Assembly: GCF_001445655.1 (NCBI RefSeq)
Contig: NZ_LNBE01000005.1
Location: 72,917-136,916 of the forward strand
DNA from: Streptomyces roseifaciens
GTDB taxonomy: Bacteria; Actinomycetota; Actinomycetes; Streptomycetales; Streptomycetaceae
Direction: 5' to 3'
Length of the DNA: 64,000 nt
A program made the translations under genes and the position numbers. Positions 9,007-19,550 of the stretch are shown piece by piece; position 1 is the stretch's first letter; each line of letters opens with the position of its first letter. The notes below the pieces were generated by a model. The model was not told where the DNA came from and did not search any database. It worked only from the letters and a program-made list of their open reading frames with translations.

Positions 9007-10923
9007 ATGATCCAGGCCATCGGACTCACCAGCGCCCCCCAGCGCAACCGGTTCCCCGCCGTCGACGACCTCACCTTCGAGGCCCGCCCCGGCCGGGTCA
9101 CCGTCCTGCTCGGTGACCACGGAGCGGGCAAGACCAGTGCCCTGCGCCTCCTCCTCCGCCTCGACCCCGGCCGCGGCGTCGCGCTCTTCCGCGGCCGCCC
9201 CCTCGACCGGGTCCCGCACCCCACCCGCGAGATCGGCGTCGTCCTCGGGGACGTCCCCGGTCACCCGGCCCGCAGCGCCCGCGGGCACCTGCGCATGCTC
9301 AGCGCCGCGGCGGGTGTCCCCGCCGAGCGCGCCGACGACGTCCTCGAGGTCGTCGGCCTGACGGGCCTCGCCGGCCAGCACCTCGGGGACTTCTCCCTGG
9401 GCATGGACCGGCGCCTCGGCATCGCCGCCGCCCTCCTCGGCGATCCGCACACCCTCGTCCTGGACGAGCCCGCGCACGACCTCTCGCCCCGCGAGACCGC
9501 CTGGCTGCACGGAATGCTGCGGGCCTACGCGGACCACGGCGGCGCCGTCCTCGTCACCTCGCAGGACCCCAAGGAGGCGGCCCGCATCGCCGACCGGGTC
9601 GTCACCATCGACGACGGCCGCCTCGTCGCCGACCAGGAGGCGGCCGAGTTCTCCCGTACCCGGCTGCGGCCGCGCGTCGCCGTCCAGTCGCCCCTGGCCG
9701 CCCGCCTCGCCCATGCCCTCACGGCCGAGGCCGACCAGGCGGAGGCCGCCGAGGGCCGGCAGGCCGTGGAGGTCGTGCAGGAGGGCGGCAGCCGGCTGTC
9801 GGTCTACGGCAGCACCTGCGCAGCCGTCGGAGAGACCGCCTACCGGCACGGGATCCTCGTCCACCGGCTGACCGAGGAGATCGGGGACAGCGGCGCCATG
9901 CCCCCGCTGCTGCGTGCCGACGGCCGCCGGGCCGGCACCGCTGCGCCGCCCGGCACGACATCCCCGGAAGCTGCCGCAGACGCCCCTGCAGACCCCTGCG
10001 CGGACGCACAGGGCGGCCCCCCGCCCGCCGGGGAAGCGGAGCCCTCCGGCCACCCCGGCCCCGTCGTGCGGTCCGCACACGCGGGCACGCCCGGCACCGC
10101 CGTCCCGCCGGAGCTCGCCGTGGAGCTCCCCCGTGTCCATCCCCGCCTCCCGGCCCCCGACCCCGCCTGGCCGCTGCGCTACGAGCTGCGCCGTGCCACC
10201 GGCGTGCGGACCGGCTGGATCGTGGCGGCCGCCGCGCTCGCGGCCTCCCTGCTCGTGTCCGTCCTCCTCGCCCGGGCGGGATCGGCCCCGGCGCCCCGCG
10301 TGCTCACCGGCTGGCCCGCCCTGCTGCCGCTGCCGCCGGCCGTCTTCGGGGCGGGCCTCATCGGCGCGATGGCCTTCGGCCAGGAGTTCCGCTATCCGGC
10401 CCTCGCCCCGGACCAGGGCACCGTGCCGCGCCGGCTCGGCCTGCTCGCCGCCAAGCTCGCCGTCACCGCCGTGGCGGCCGTCCTCCTCGCCCTGGCCTCC
10501 CTCTTCCTCGACGCCGGCGTCCTCGGGCTGCTCTTCGGCGACGAGGTCGTCGCCCTCCCGCGCGACTGGGCCGTCCTGCTCGCCGGCTGGGCCGCGCTCA
10601 CCCTGGGCTGCGCCTGGGCGGGGCTGCTGGCCGCGGGGCTCTTCCGGTCGGCGGCGCTCGGGCTGGTCGCGGTGCTCGCCGTGCCGACGCTCGTGGTGCC
10701 GGTCCTGGGCAGCGTGCTCGCCGAGCCCGCGGCCCGCTCGCTCGTGGGGCTCCCGGAGCGGCTGCGCGCGGCCGCGGTCGTGCAATGGCCCTCGGGCATG
10801 GACCGGGGCGTCTCGACCGCCCTGCGGCTGGTCTCGCAACCGGTCGGCTGGGCGCTCGCGTTCTCACTCACGGCACTTCTCGGGGCCTATGTCCTCGCGG
10901 TGTTCCGCGGCAGGCCGCGATGA
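9007..10923 (+). CDS. ABC transporter, ATPase and membrane domain in one polypeptide
   Basis: Protein of 638 residues. Residues about 1-225 are an ABC ATPase with Walker A GDHGAGKTS, a signature-like stretch LGDFSLGMDRR (LSGGQ is degenerate, reading FSLGM) and Walker B LVLDEP. A variable Ala/Pro-rich linker follows (about 225-395). From about residue 402 there are six hydrophobic segments, beginning WIVAAAALAASLLVSVLLA. This is the order of a half-size exporter with the ATPase first, similar to ABC-2-type permeases. The start ATG has GAGAGAAG upstream. It lies upstream of whiH in the same direction, 212 bases away. Substrate unknown. Confidence 0.85.
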   Translation: MIQAIGLTSAPQRNRFPAVDDLTFEARPGRVTVLLGDHGAGKTSALRLLLRLDPGRGVALFRGRPLDRVPHPTREIGVVLGDVPGHPARSARGHLRMLSAAAGVPAERADDVLEVVGLTGLAGQHLGDFSLGMDRRLGIAAALLGDPHTLVLDEPAHDLSPRETAWLHGMLRAYADHGGAVLVTSQDPKEAARIADRVVTIDDGRLVADQEAAEFSRTRLRPRVAVQSPLAARLAHALTAEADQAEAAEGRQAVEVVQEGGSRLSVYGSTCAAVGETAYRHGILVHRLTEEIGDSGAMPPLLRADGRRAGTAAPPGTTSPEAAADAPADPCADAQGGPPPAGEAEPSGHPGPVVRSAHAGTPGTAVPPELAVELPRVHPRLPAPDPAWPLRYELRRATGVRTGWIVAAAALAASLLVSVLLARAGSAPAPRVLTGWPALLPLPPAVFGAGLIGAMAFGQEFRYPALAPDQGTVPRRLGLLAAKLAVTAVAAVLLALASLFLDAGVLGLLFGDEVVALPRDWAVLLAGWAALTLGCAWAGLLAAGLFRSAALGLVAVLAVPTLVVPVLGSVLAEPAARSLVGLPERLRAAAVVQWPSGMDRGVSTALRLVSQPVGWALAFSLTALLGAYVLAVFRGRPR

Positions 10924-11047
10924 GGGCCGCCGCCGCGGGGCCCCGGACCCCCGACGCCCCTTCCCACGTGCGGAGTTGGCAGGCCGTCGACATCACGCTC
11001 CGCATACGAGCCGTCTCGGAGAGTGCCCTTTTCTGTCCGTTTGGCCG

Positions 11048-11072
11048 TCAATTGTGAGGTAATGGGCGATCA
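11048..11072 (+). promoter_or_regulatory. Weak candidate for a sigma-WhiG-type promoter upstream of whiH
   Basis: whiH of S. coelicolor is known to depend on sigma WhiG, whose sites look like TAAA-N15/16-GCCGATAA. Here GGCGATCA (11065-11072) matches six of eight -10 positions, with TCAA at 11048-11051, but the spacer is only 13 bases. Treat as a guess. Confidence 0.25.
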
Positions 11073-11135
11073 CCCTTTCGTGTGCTTTTCACCAAAGACC
11101 TCAAGGGACTTCGAGGTGTCGCCGACAAAGGAGGC

Positions 11136-12020
11136 GTGAGTACCCTTGCGCACACCATGATGACCGCGGCTCGCCCCGCCGACTCCGGCCTCGCAGGCCC
11201 GGGCGAGCTTGACCGTTACTCCTACGCGGAGGCCTCCGGGCACGACCGCGGGGCCCCGCCGGCCTGGGACGGCGAGGCCGAGCTCAGCCGCGCCGGCCGC
11301 CGGGCCGCAGGCAGCCGGGGCCGGGGCCTGCACGGCCAGCTCGTGCAGCAGCTCGGCCAGATGATCGTCTCCGGGGACCTGGGCGCCGACCGCCCGCTCG
11401 TCCCCGAGGAGATCGGGCAGCGCTTCGAGGTCTCCAGGACCGTCGTCCGCGAATCCCTGCGCGTCCTCGAGGCCAAGGGCCTCGTCAGCGCGCGCCCCAA
11501 CGTGGGCACCCGCGTCCGCCCCGTCAGCGACTGGAACCTCCTCGACCCCGACATCATCGAGTGGCGGGCCTTCGGCCCCCAGCGGGAGGACCAGCGCCGC
11601 GAGCTGTGCGAGCTGCGCTGGACCATCGAGCCCCTCGCAGCCCGCCTCGCCGCCGGCCACGGCCGAGAGGACGTCCAGCAGCGCCTGGCCGACATGGCCG
11701 AGATCATGGGCCACGCGCTGGCCCAGGGTGACTCCCTCACCTTCACGCGCGCCGACGCCGAGTTCCACTCCCTGCTCCTGCAGGTCGCCGGCAACCGCAT
11801 GCTCGAGCACCTCGCGGGCATCGTCTCCTCCGCCCTGCACGTCTCGGGCGCGCCCTCCGGCGGCTGCGACCGCCCCACCGAGGCCGGCGTAGGACACCAC
11901 CTCCGCATCGTCGACGCCGTCGGCGCGGGCGACGGGGCCGGGGCCGAGGCCGCGATGAGGCAGCTGCTCATCGCCCACCCGGACGTCGAGCGCGTGGTGC
12001 CCGCGCCCCGCGAGCACTGA
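11136..12020 (+). CDS. whiH: Sporulation transcription factor WhiH, GntR family
   Basis: Protein of about 294 residues from the GTG at 11136. After a 60-residue variable leader comes a GntR winged helix (LHGQLVQQLGQMIVSGDLGADRPL...IGQRFEVSRTVVRESLRVLEAKGLV), then the FadR-type all-helical FCD effector domain with its metal-ligand pattern (DAEFHSLLL, GVGHHLRIVDAV). WhiH acts in sporulating aerial hyphae of Streptomyces and represses its own gene in S. coelicolor. Identification rests on the sequence and on its position just upstream of hrdB. The GGAGG at 11130-11134 is only one base from the GTG, so an ATG at 11157 or 11160 is an alternative start. Confidence 0.9.
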   Translation: MSTLAHTMMTAARPADSGLAGPGELDRYSYAEASGHDRGAPPAWDGEAELSRAGRRAAGSRGRGLHGQLVQQLGQMIVSGDLGADRPLVPEEIGQRFEVSRTVVRESLRVLEAKGLVSARPNVGTRVRPVSDWNLLDPDIIEWRAFGPQREDQRRELCELRWTIEPLAARLAAGHGREDVQQRLADMAEIMGHALAQGDSLTFTRADAEFHSLLLQVAGNRMLEHLAGIVSSALHVSGAPSGGCDRPTEAGVGHHLRIVDAVGAGDGAGAEAAMRQLLIAHPDVERVVPAPREH

Positions 12021-12063
12021 CCGCGGAGAGGAGCGGGACGGTACGGGTGGGTTCGTACGGAAG

Positions 12064-12105
12064 GGCCGCACGCGCCGGGCCGGGACAGGGCTCACGCGTG
12101 CGGCC
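12064..12105 (+). terminator. Hairpin A after whiH
   Basis: GGCCGCACGCG (12064-12074) pairs 11/11 with CGCGTGCGGCC (12095-12105) around a 20-base loop. It is a likely whiH terminator but competes with the hairpin at 12089-12130. Confidence 0.55.
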
Positions 12106-12130
12106 GGATGCGCGACCGCACCCGTGAGCC
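12089..12130 (+). other. Hairpin B, mutually exclusive with hairpin A
   Basis: GGCTCACGCGTGCGG (12089-12103) can pair with CCGCACCCGTGAGCC (12116-12130), 14 of 15 bases, 12-base loop. It shares 12095-12103 with the 3' arm of hairpin A, so only one can form at a time. Confidence 0.5.
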
Positions 12131-12453
12131 GTCCGGTGGCGCCGGCGCCCCTCCCGGAACTCGGACCGGGAAGCCAGGAAGTGGAGTGTTCTGTCCAGTT
12201 GGGCGGGCATTCACTCCGTTTTGGGGTGTGACTCGGGCCACGAGGATTGGGCGTAACGCTCCTTGAGGCAATGCGATGACTAAAGAGGTGGTGGACGCGG
12301 AGGGAATACGGGCCTCGTCCGGGGCGCTGTGTCCGTCTGCATCTCATCACCCGCGCGCCGTCGGTTCATCCATGCCGGCGGTCGTCGGAACCGGTTCCCC
12401 GATCAGGGCGGGCCGGGGCCGGAAGCCGTTTCCATCGTTCCGAGAGGTTGTTC
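12131..12453 (+). other. hrdB upstream region, no gene
   Basis: This 323-base stretch holds no convincing gene. In S. coelicolor, hrdB is expressed from two promoters, one dependent on sigma R. Here GGGAAT occurs at about 12302-12307, but no GTT is seen at the expected distance, so I could not place either promoter firmly. Confidence 0.4.
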
Positions 12454-14004
12454 GTGTCGGCCAGCACATCCCGTACGCTCCCGCCGGAGATCGCCGAATC
12501 CGAGTCTCTGATGGCGCTCATCGAGCAGGGAAAGGCCGAGGGGCAGATCGCCGGCGACGACGTGCGTCGGGCCTTCGAGGCTGACCAGATTCCGCCAACC
12601 CAGTGGAAGAATGTTCTGCGCAGCCTCAACCAGGTCCTCGACGAGGAGGGTGTGACGCTGATGGTCAGTGCCGCCGAGGCGCCCAAGCGCACCCGCAAGA
12701 GCGTCGCAGCGAAGAGCCCGGCGAAGCGCACCGCCACCAAGGCCGTCGCCTCCAAGACGGTCACGGCCAGGCAGACCGCGTCCTCGGCGTCCGCCACGTC
12801 CGCCTCGGCGGCGTACGGCGACGACGAGAGCGCGGAGGCGCCCGCCAAGAAGGCCGCCACCAAGAAGGCGGCGGCGAAGAAGACGGCGGCGAAGAAGACC
12901 GCCGTCAAGAAGACGGCGGCCAAGAAGACCGCCGCGAAGAAGGACGCCGACGAGCTCATCGACGAGGACCTCGTCGACGAGACCCCGACCCCGGGCAAGG
13001 GCGAGGAGGAGGACGAGACCGGCGAGAACAAGGGCTTCGTCCTCTCCGACGACGACGAGGACGACGCTCCCGCGCAGCAGGTCGCCGTCGCCGGTGCCAC
13101 CGCCGACCCGGTCAAGGACTACCTGAAGCAGATCGGCAAGGTCCCCCTCCTCAACGCCGAGCAGGAGGTGGAGCTCGCCAAGCGCATCGAGGCGGGCCTG
13201 TTCGCCGAGGACAAGCTGGCGAACTCCGACAAGCTCGCCCCCAAGCTCAAGCGCGAGCTGGAGATCATCGCCGAGGACGGGCGCCGCGCCAAGAACCACC
13301 TCCTGGAGGCCAACCTCCGCCTGGTGGTCTCCCTGGCCAAGCGCTACACCGGCCGCGGCATGCTCTTCCTGGACCTGATCCAGGAGGGCAACCTCGGTCT
13401 GATCCGCGCGGTCGAGAAGTTCGACTACACCAAGGGCTACAAGTTCTCCACGTATGCGACCTGGTGGATCCGCCAGGCCATCACGCGCGCGATGGCCGAC
13501 CAGGCCCGCACCATCCGTATCCCGGTGCACATGGTCGAGGTCATCAACAAGCTCGCGCGCGTCCAGCGCCAGATGCTCCAGGACCTGGGCCGCGAGCCCA
13601 CCCCGGAGGAGCTGGCCAAGGAGCTCGACATGACCCCCGAGAAGGTCATCGAGGTCCAGAAGTACGGCCGTGAGCCGATCTCCCTCCACACCCCCCTGGG
13701 TGAGGACGGCGACAGCGAGTTCGGTGACCTCATCGAGGACTCCGAGGCGGTCGTGCCGGCCGATGCCGTGAGCTTCACCCTGCTCCAGGAGCAGCTGCAC
13801 TCCGTCCTGGACACGCTCAGCGAGCGCGAGGCGGGCGTGGTCTCCATGCGCTTCGGCCTCACCGACGGCCAGCCGAAGACCCTCGACGAGATCGGCAAGG
13901 TCTACGGCGTGACGCGTGAGCGCATCCGTCAGATCGAGTCGAAGACGATGTCCAAGCTGCGCCACCCGTCCCGTTCCCAGGTCCTGCGCGACTACCTGGA
14001 CTAG
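12454..14004 (+). CDS. hrdB: Principal sigma factor HrdB (sigma-70, RpoD-type)
   Basis: Protein of 516 residues, the essential housekeeping sigma factor that directs RNA polymerase to most promoters. The start is the GTG at 12454, giving [16 protein letters not shown] as in known HrdB proteins, with GAGAGG upstream. Residues about 65-215 are a Lys/Ala-rich then acidic extension typical of streptomycete HrdB. Conserved regions 1.2 to 4.2 follow: [11 protein letters not shown], the region 2 core [15 protein letters not shown]...[16 protein letters not shown] from about residue 287, and region 4.2 with [20 protein letters not shown] near 475-497. It ends DYLD. The Lys-rich repeats (KKTAAKK) are simple-sequence and probably vary among species. 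Confidence 0.98.
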   Translation: MSASTSRTLPPEIAESESLMALIEQGKAEGQIAGDDVRRAFEADQIPPTQWKNVLRSLNQVLDEEGVTLMVSAAEAPKRTRKSVAAKSPAKRTATKAVASKTVTARQTASSASATSASAAYGDDESAEAPAKKAATKKAAAKKTAAKKTAVKKTAAKKTAAKKDADELIDEDLVDETPTPGKGEEEDETGENKGFVLSDDDEDDAPAQQVAVAGATADPVKDYLKQIGKVPLLNAEQEVELAKRIEAGLFAEDKLANSDKLAPKLKRELEIIAEDGRRAKNHLLEANLRLVVSLAKRYTGRGMLFLDLIQEGNLGLIRAVEKFDYTKGYKFSTYATWWIRQAITRAMADQARTIRIPVHMVEVINKLARVQRQMLQDLGREPTPEELAKELDMTPEKVIEVQKYGREPISLHTPLGEDGDSEFGDLIEDSEAVVPADAVSFTLLQEQLHSVLDTLSEREAGVVSMRFGLTDGQPKTLDEIGKVYGVTRERIRQIESKTMSKLRHPSRSQVLRDYLD

Positions 14005-14025
14005 GACCGGACGGACGACGACGAC

Positions 14026-14070
14026 CCCGCAGGGCCCGGCACCTCTCCCCGAGGAGCCGGGCCCTGCGGG
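14026..14070 (+). terminator. hrdB terminator
   Basis: Perfect 15-base arms CCCGCAGGGCCCGGC (14026-14040) and GCCGGGCCCTGCGGG (14056-14070) begin 21 bases after the hrdB stop codon. Confidence 0.85.
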
Positions 14071-14143
14071 CTGTACGGGTGACAGTGCTGCCGATCCGGA
14101 GGCATGCCGTCCAGGTTCCGGATGCGCCGATCGCCGTGCGGGT

Positions 14144-14177
14144 TGACTCTGGGTGTGCAAGGAACCCCGCAGAGTCA
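14144..14177 (+). promoter_or_regulatory. Inverted repeat abutting the protease ribosome-binding site
   Basis: TGACTCTG (14144-14151) and CAGAGTCA (14170-14177) are perfect 8-base arms 18 bases apart. The right arm runs into the AGGAG that precedes the protease ATG, and TTGACT (14143-14148) in the left arm resembles a -35 box. It could be an operator or an mRNA hairpin affecting ribosome access. Confidence 0.4.
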
Positions 14178-14186
14178 GGAGATCGT

Positions 14187-15305
14187 ATGCGTTCGCTGAG
14201 CTGTCTGCTGGCCGGATCGATCGCCATGGTCTTCGCGGTCCCGGCCCCGGCGGTGGCGGACCGTGCGGTCGTCGGAGGGCAGGCCGTGAGGGCCTCGGAG
14301 GCGCCCTGGGTGGTGGCTCTGGGCAGCCGGCAGCGGTTCGGGGCTGCCAGGGCCGGACAGTTCTGCGGCGGGGTCCTCGTGGGCCGCAGGACGGTCGTCA
14401 CGGCGGCGCACTGCCTGAGCCGCGAGGTGCTCGGCGTCGACGTGAGCGAGGCGAGGGACCTGCGGGTCATCGTGGGCCGTGATGACCTGCGGGGTGCCGT
14501 CGGAGCCGAGGTGGAGCCGCGGGAGACCTGGGTCAACCCGGGGTTCGATCCGGGGACCAACGCGGGAGACCTGGCCGTGCTCACCCTGCGCAACCCGGTG
14601 CCGGAGAGTTATGTGATCCCGGTGGCGCAGCAGGGCGACGCCGCCTATCGGGTGGGCACCAAGGCCACGGTCTACGGCTGGGGCGACGTGATCGGCAACG
14701 GCACCTACTCGGAGATCCTGCGCGGGGCGGGAGTACGGGTCCTGCAGGACGCGGTGTGCGAGCGGGCGTACCCGGGGAGTGCGGACGGTGTCTTCCGCCG
14801 GGCCTCCATGCTGTGTGCCGGGATGCCGCTCGGCGGGCGGGACGCCTGCCAGGGGGACAGCGGCGGACCGCTCGTGGCGCAGGGCAAGCTCGTGGGCCTG
14901 GTGTCCTGGGGGGCGGGCTGCGGGCAGCCGCAGTATCCCGGGGTCTACACGCGGATGTCGGCCTACACGGCGCTGGTGGCGGCGCACGGCGGCGAAGGCG
15001 CCCAGCAGGCCCAGTCGCCGGCGGCGCAGGGCCAGCCCCCGGCCGTCCAGCCGGCTGCTCCCGCCGCTCACCAGGGGGCCGCGGCAGCTGCAACGCAGCC
15101 GCAGAAGCACAAGCAGCACCAGCACCACACCGCGAAGGTGCGCAAGAGCGTACGAGAGCGGGCGGCTTCCCCCGTGAAGGGGGGAGCCGCCCGCGGCTGC
15201 CCGGCCATGAGGGGCCGGACCTCGCTCGTCGTCGGATGCGATGTGTCAGCGTTCCGCTACGGACTCAGCGGTCCTCTTCGGGCGCAGACGCCGGGGGGGC
15301 GGTGA
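14187..15305 (+). CDS. Secreted trypsin-like serine protease (S1 family)
   Basis: Protein of 372 residues. A signal peptide covers the first 24-25 residues ([20 protein letters not shown], cut near AVADRA). The mature enzyme begins AVVGGQ, close to the IVGG activation site of trypsins. The catalytic triad is visible: His in VVTAAHC (about residue 73), Asp in AGDLAVL (about 127) and Ser in GDSGGPL (about 222). Cys pairs and GWGD fit the fold. After [16 protein letters not shown] the chain continues for about 100 residues of Gln/Ala/His-rich sequence and then reads through a terminator-like hairpin to end inside the convergent DUF7455 gene, so the last 40 or so residues may be an artefact of a lost stop. 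RBS AGGAG, ATG at 14187. Confidence 0.88.
   Translation: MRSLSCLLAGSIAMVFAVPAPAVADRAVVGGQAVRASEAPWVVALGSRQRFGAARAGQFCGGVLVGRRTVVTAAHCLSREVLGVDVSEARDLRVIVGRDDLRGAVGAEVEPRETWVNPGFDPGTNAGDLAVLTLRNPVPESYVIPVAQQGDAAYRVGTKATVYGWGDVIGNGTYSEILRGAGVRVLQDAVCERAYPGSADGVFRRASMLCAGMPLGGRDACQGDSGGPLVAQGKLVGLVSWGAGCGQPQYPGVYTRMSAYTALVAAHGGEGAQQAQSPAAQGQPPAVQPAAPAAHQGAAAAATQPQKHKQHQHHTAKVRKSVRERAASPVKGGAARGCPAMRGRTSLVVGCDVSAFRYGLSGPLRAQTPGGR
15161..15191. terminator. Strong hairpin inside the protease 3' end, probably bidirectional
   Basis: Arms GGCGGCTTCCCCC (15161-15173) and GGGGGGAGCCGCC (15179-15191) pair almost fully (12 or 13 bases). It lies between the protease domain and the convergent DUF7455 gene, where a shared terminator is expected, yet the protease frame stays open across it. 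Confidence 0.7.
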
Positions 15306-15495
15306 GCCGCTCCGTCTCGTCCTGTATTTCCGCGGCGATCTTCTTGAGTTCTGGCTCGAACTTACGCCCGTGGTGGGCGCAGAAGAGCAGTTCACCGCCG
15401 CTCATGAGAACGACGCGCAGGTAGGCCTGAGCGCCGCACCGGTCGCAGCGGTCAGCGGCCGTCAGCGGGCTCGCGGGGGTCAGAACAGTAGTCAC
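15265..15495 (-). CDS. DUF7455 small zinc-ribbon-like protein
   Basis: Protein of 76 residues, starting at a GTG (complement of 15493-15495) with AGAGAAGAGG upstream. The paired motifs CDRCGAQAY and [17 protein letters not shown] place C-x2-C and C-x-HH in position to bind a zinc ion. The family is short, widespread in actinobacteria and often located near hrdB-type sigma and gyrase-type genes; its function is unknown. It overlaps the extended 3' end of the convergent protease frame by 41 bases. Confidence 0.85.
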   Translation of the reverse strand: MTTVLTPASPLTAADRCDRCGAQAYLRVVLMSGGELLFCAHHGRKFEPELKKIAAEIQDETERLTAPPASAPEEDR

Positions 15496-15937
15496 GTCGC
15501 CTCTTCTCTAGCTCGACGAGCTGTCGTACCAGGGTCAACATCCAACCAGGCCGAAAACGTTCCCGCTCGCGGCTTTTCCTCGAAAGTTCCTTCCGAGTCT
15601 CTTCCGAGTCGGCCAGATCTTGACGGTTGGCGGCGAATGAGCCGTATTGCGTGGGCCTACGGTTTCACATCGCTGGGGGCTTTCGTCCTCCCGGCCGGCT
15701 TGCCGGTGTTCTTGAGGACGTGCCCGGAGCCTAAATGGTTCATGCCTCCAAGGGAACGTGATGTGCACGTCACTCCATCGTGTCATCGAACGTGTGATCG
15801 ATCACTGGACTAGCATGGGCGTTCCCACGGGTGGCTGCACAAAGGCTCTACCAGGCATCGGTACCCTCTGAACGGCAACCGGGCCGCCGGCCCGCCCGAC
15901 CGGGGCCGAAAAGAAATTCAGCGAGGAGCGAACCCGC
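15496..15937 (+). promoter_or_regulatory. parE upstream region with palindrome GTGATCGATCAC and -10 box
   Basis: This 442-base divergent region has no convincing gene. A perfect 12-base palindrome GTGATCGATCAC lies at 15794-15805, followed by TAGCAT at 15811-15816, a good -10 match for parE. The palindrome would occupy the promoter spacer. The 13-mer TGATCGATCACTG recurs upstream of the citrate synthase at 29172-29184. Confidence 0.45.
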
Positions 15938-18058
<2,121 letters not shown>

Positions 18059-18100
18059 CCGCGTTTTCTCCTTCCGGGGCCCGGCCGGGCCCCGGCTCAG

Positions 18101-18134
18101 CGGCGCCTCTCCACCCCCGGGTGGAGAGGCGCCG
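18101..18134 (+). terminator. parE terminator
   Basis: Perfect arms CGGCGCCTCTCCACC (18101-18115) and GGTGGAGAGGCGCCG (18120-18134), 4-base loop, 42 bases past the parE stop. Confidence 0.85.
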
Positions 18135-18258
18135 TCGTGCCTCTCCACCCGGCACCCACCCGTGCTCCGATCCGCGCCGGGAGCCCCGTCCGTAGATTCG
18201 GAGCATCGCTCGTCGGTGCACGGCCGGCGGCTGACCTTGGCGGCAGGGGGGAGCTCGC

Positions 18259-18855
18259 GTGCCGGTGGAGAGCTGGACGGCCTGGCCCGCCCGCGAGGCG
18301 CTGTCCCGCATGGGGGTACCGCGGAGCAGACAGGCGATGACGTGGGGGGCGGGCCGCGGTGGCCGGCCTGGTCCTGTGGGGGGTGCTGCGGGAGGGGCCC
18401 TTCCACGGCTGGGGGTACGCACTGCTCGCCGCCGGGCTCGGGGTCTGGGTCGCCGCCGTGCGGGGCTACCGCATGCCGCGCTGCGACGGGGTGGAGGCCA
18501 CGCGGCGCATCCGCGCCCGGCACCCGGCCACTCACGTCGTCGTCCTCACCACCTACGCCGACGACGACTCGCTCTTCCCGGCGCTCCGGGCCGGTGCGCG
18601 CGGCTATCTCACCAAGGACGCGGGCGGCGAGGAGATCGTCCGGGCCGTACGGCACGCGAGGCGGAGGTGCCGGCGCTGGTCGCCGACGGTCTGTCCAACG
18701 CCGAGATCGCCCGCAGGCTGCATGTGAGCACGGCGACGGTCAAGACGCACATCAACAACCTCTTCGCCAAGACGGGGGCGCGCGACCGGGCCCAGGCCAT
18801 GCGCTATGCCTTCCAGCACGGCATCGCGCGGCCCCCGGAGTCATCCATCACCTGA
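18259..18855 (+). pseudogene. Decayed two-component system: histidine kinase start fused to NarL-type response regulator
   Basis: Fragments in two frames read as a broken operon. The first frame begins VPVESWTAWPAREALSRMG at 18259. At about 18350 the sense shifts to the second frame, which encodes a membrane segment (GLVLWGVLREGPFHGWGYALL) and then, without any kinase domain, the second half of a receiver domain (RMPRCDGVEATRRI, VVVLTTYADDD, ARGYLTKDAGGEEI). At about 18655 it returns to the first frame, which gives a LuxR-type helix-turn-helix (REAEV...LSNAEIARRLHVSTATVKTHI). The phosphoacceptor half of the receiver and the whole kinase core are missing, so at least two deletions and two frameshifts occurred. 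It cannot make a working regulator. Confidence 0.75.
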
Positions 18856-18983
18856 TGGGGTGAACGTCGGGGCGACGACCGGGTCCGCATCCCGGCGTTC
18901 TGTCCATCCTTGGGTCCCCGGCTGCGGGTGACGGCTGTCAACCGGTCGGTCGTCGAACGGGCTTGGGACCCAGGGAGAGTGCG

Positions 18984-19550
18984 GTGGAGAAACAGGACAG
19001 ACGCGGTACCGGAAGCGCCGATGCCGGAACGATTCAGCCGGCTCGCGCCCTCTCCGCGCCGGACGTCTACAGCGAGGTCCAGCGCGGTGCGGCCTTCCAG
19101 GAAGTCCGCAGCCGCTACCGCCGGTTCGCCTTCCCGGCGGCCGCCGCCTTCCTGCTGTGGTACCTGGCGTATGTGGTGACGGCCACCGCGGCCCCCGGCC
19201 TGATGGCCCGGCAGGTGGCGGGCGCGCTCAACGTCGCCATGCTCGCCGGACTCGCCCAGTTCGCCACGACGTTCCTGCTGACCTGGGCCTACGCCCGCCA
19301 CGCACGGCTGCACCGGGACCCGGCGGCGCTGGAGCTGCGCTGGGCGGTCACCCTGGAGACCCGCCAGGAGCAGGCCCGCCATGAGCAGGCCTGTCAGGAG
19401 CAGGCCCGCCAGGAGCAGACCCTCCGGGCGCAGGCCTTCGGGCAGGACGGCCGGGAGCCGATTCTCCAGGAGCGGGCCCGTCTCCTCCCGGCCGACGGGG
19501 ACCCGCGCTGCGGCGCCCGACCGGTCCGCACCCGGGGTGAGCGCGCATGA
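18984..19550 (+). CDS. DUF485 family membrane protein, symporter partner
   Basis: Protein of 188 residues from the GTG at 18984, preceded by AGGGAGAG. The DUF485 core has the cytoplasmic motif SRYRRFAFPAAAAFLLWYLAYV and two membrane helices (about 50-72 and 87-110). DUF485 proteins accompany ActP-type acetate symporters. The C-terminal third is unusual: a Gln/Glu/Ala run with the repeat RQEQARHEQACQEQARQEQ at about residues 125-150, probably a short coiled coil. Its stop codon overlaps the next start by 4 bases (ATGA), so the two are translationally coupled. Confidence 0.88.
   Translation: MEKQDRRGTGSADAGTIQPARALSAPDVYSEVQRGAAFQEVRSRYRRFAFPAAAAFLLWYLAYVVTATAAPGLMARQVAGALNVAMLAGLAQFATTFLLTWAYARHARLHRDPAALELRWAVTLETRQEQARHEQACQEQARQEQTLRAQAFGQDGREPILQERARLLPADGDPRCGARPVRTRGERA

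Noticed and set aside
12290..12330. sigma-R-type promoter (GGGAAT) upstream of hrdB
   Set aside because: The GTT element is not found at 18-19 bases, so the promoter was not called.
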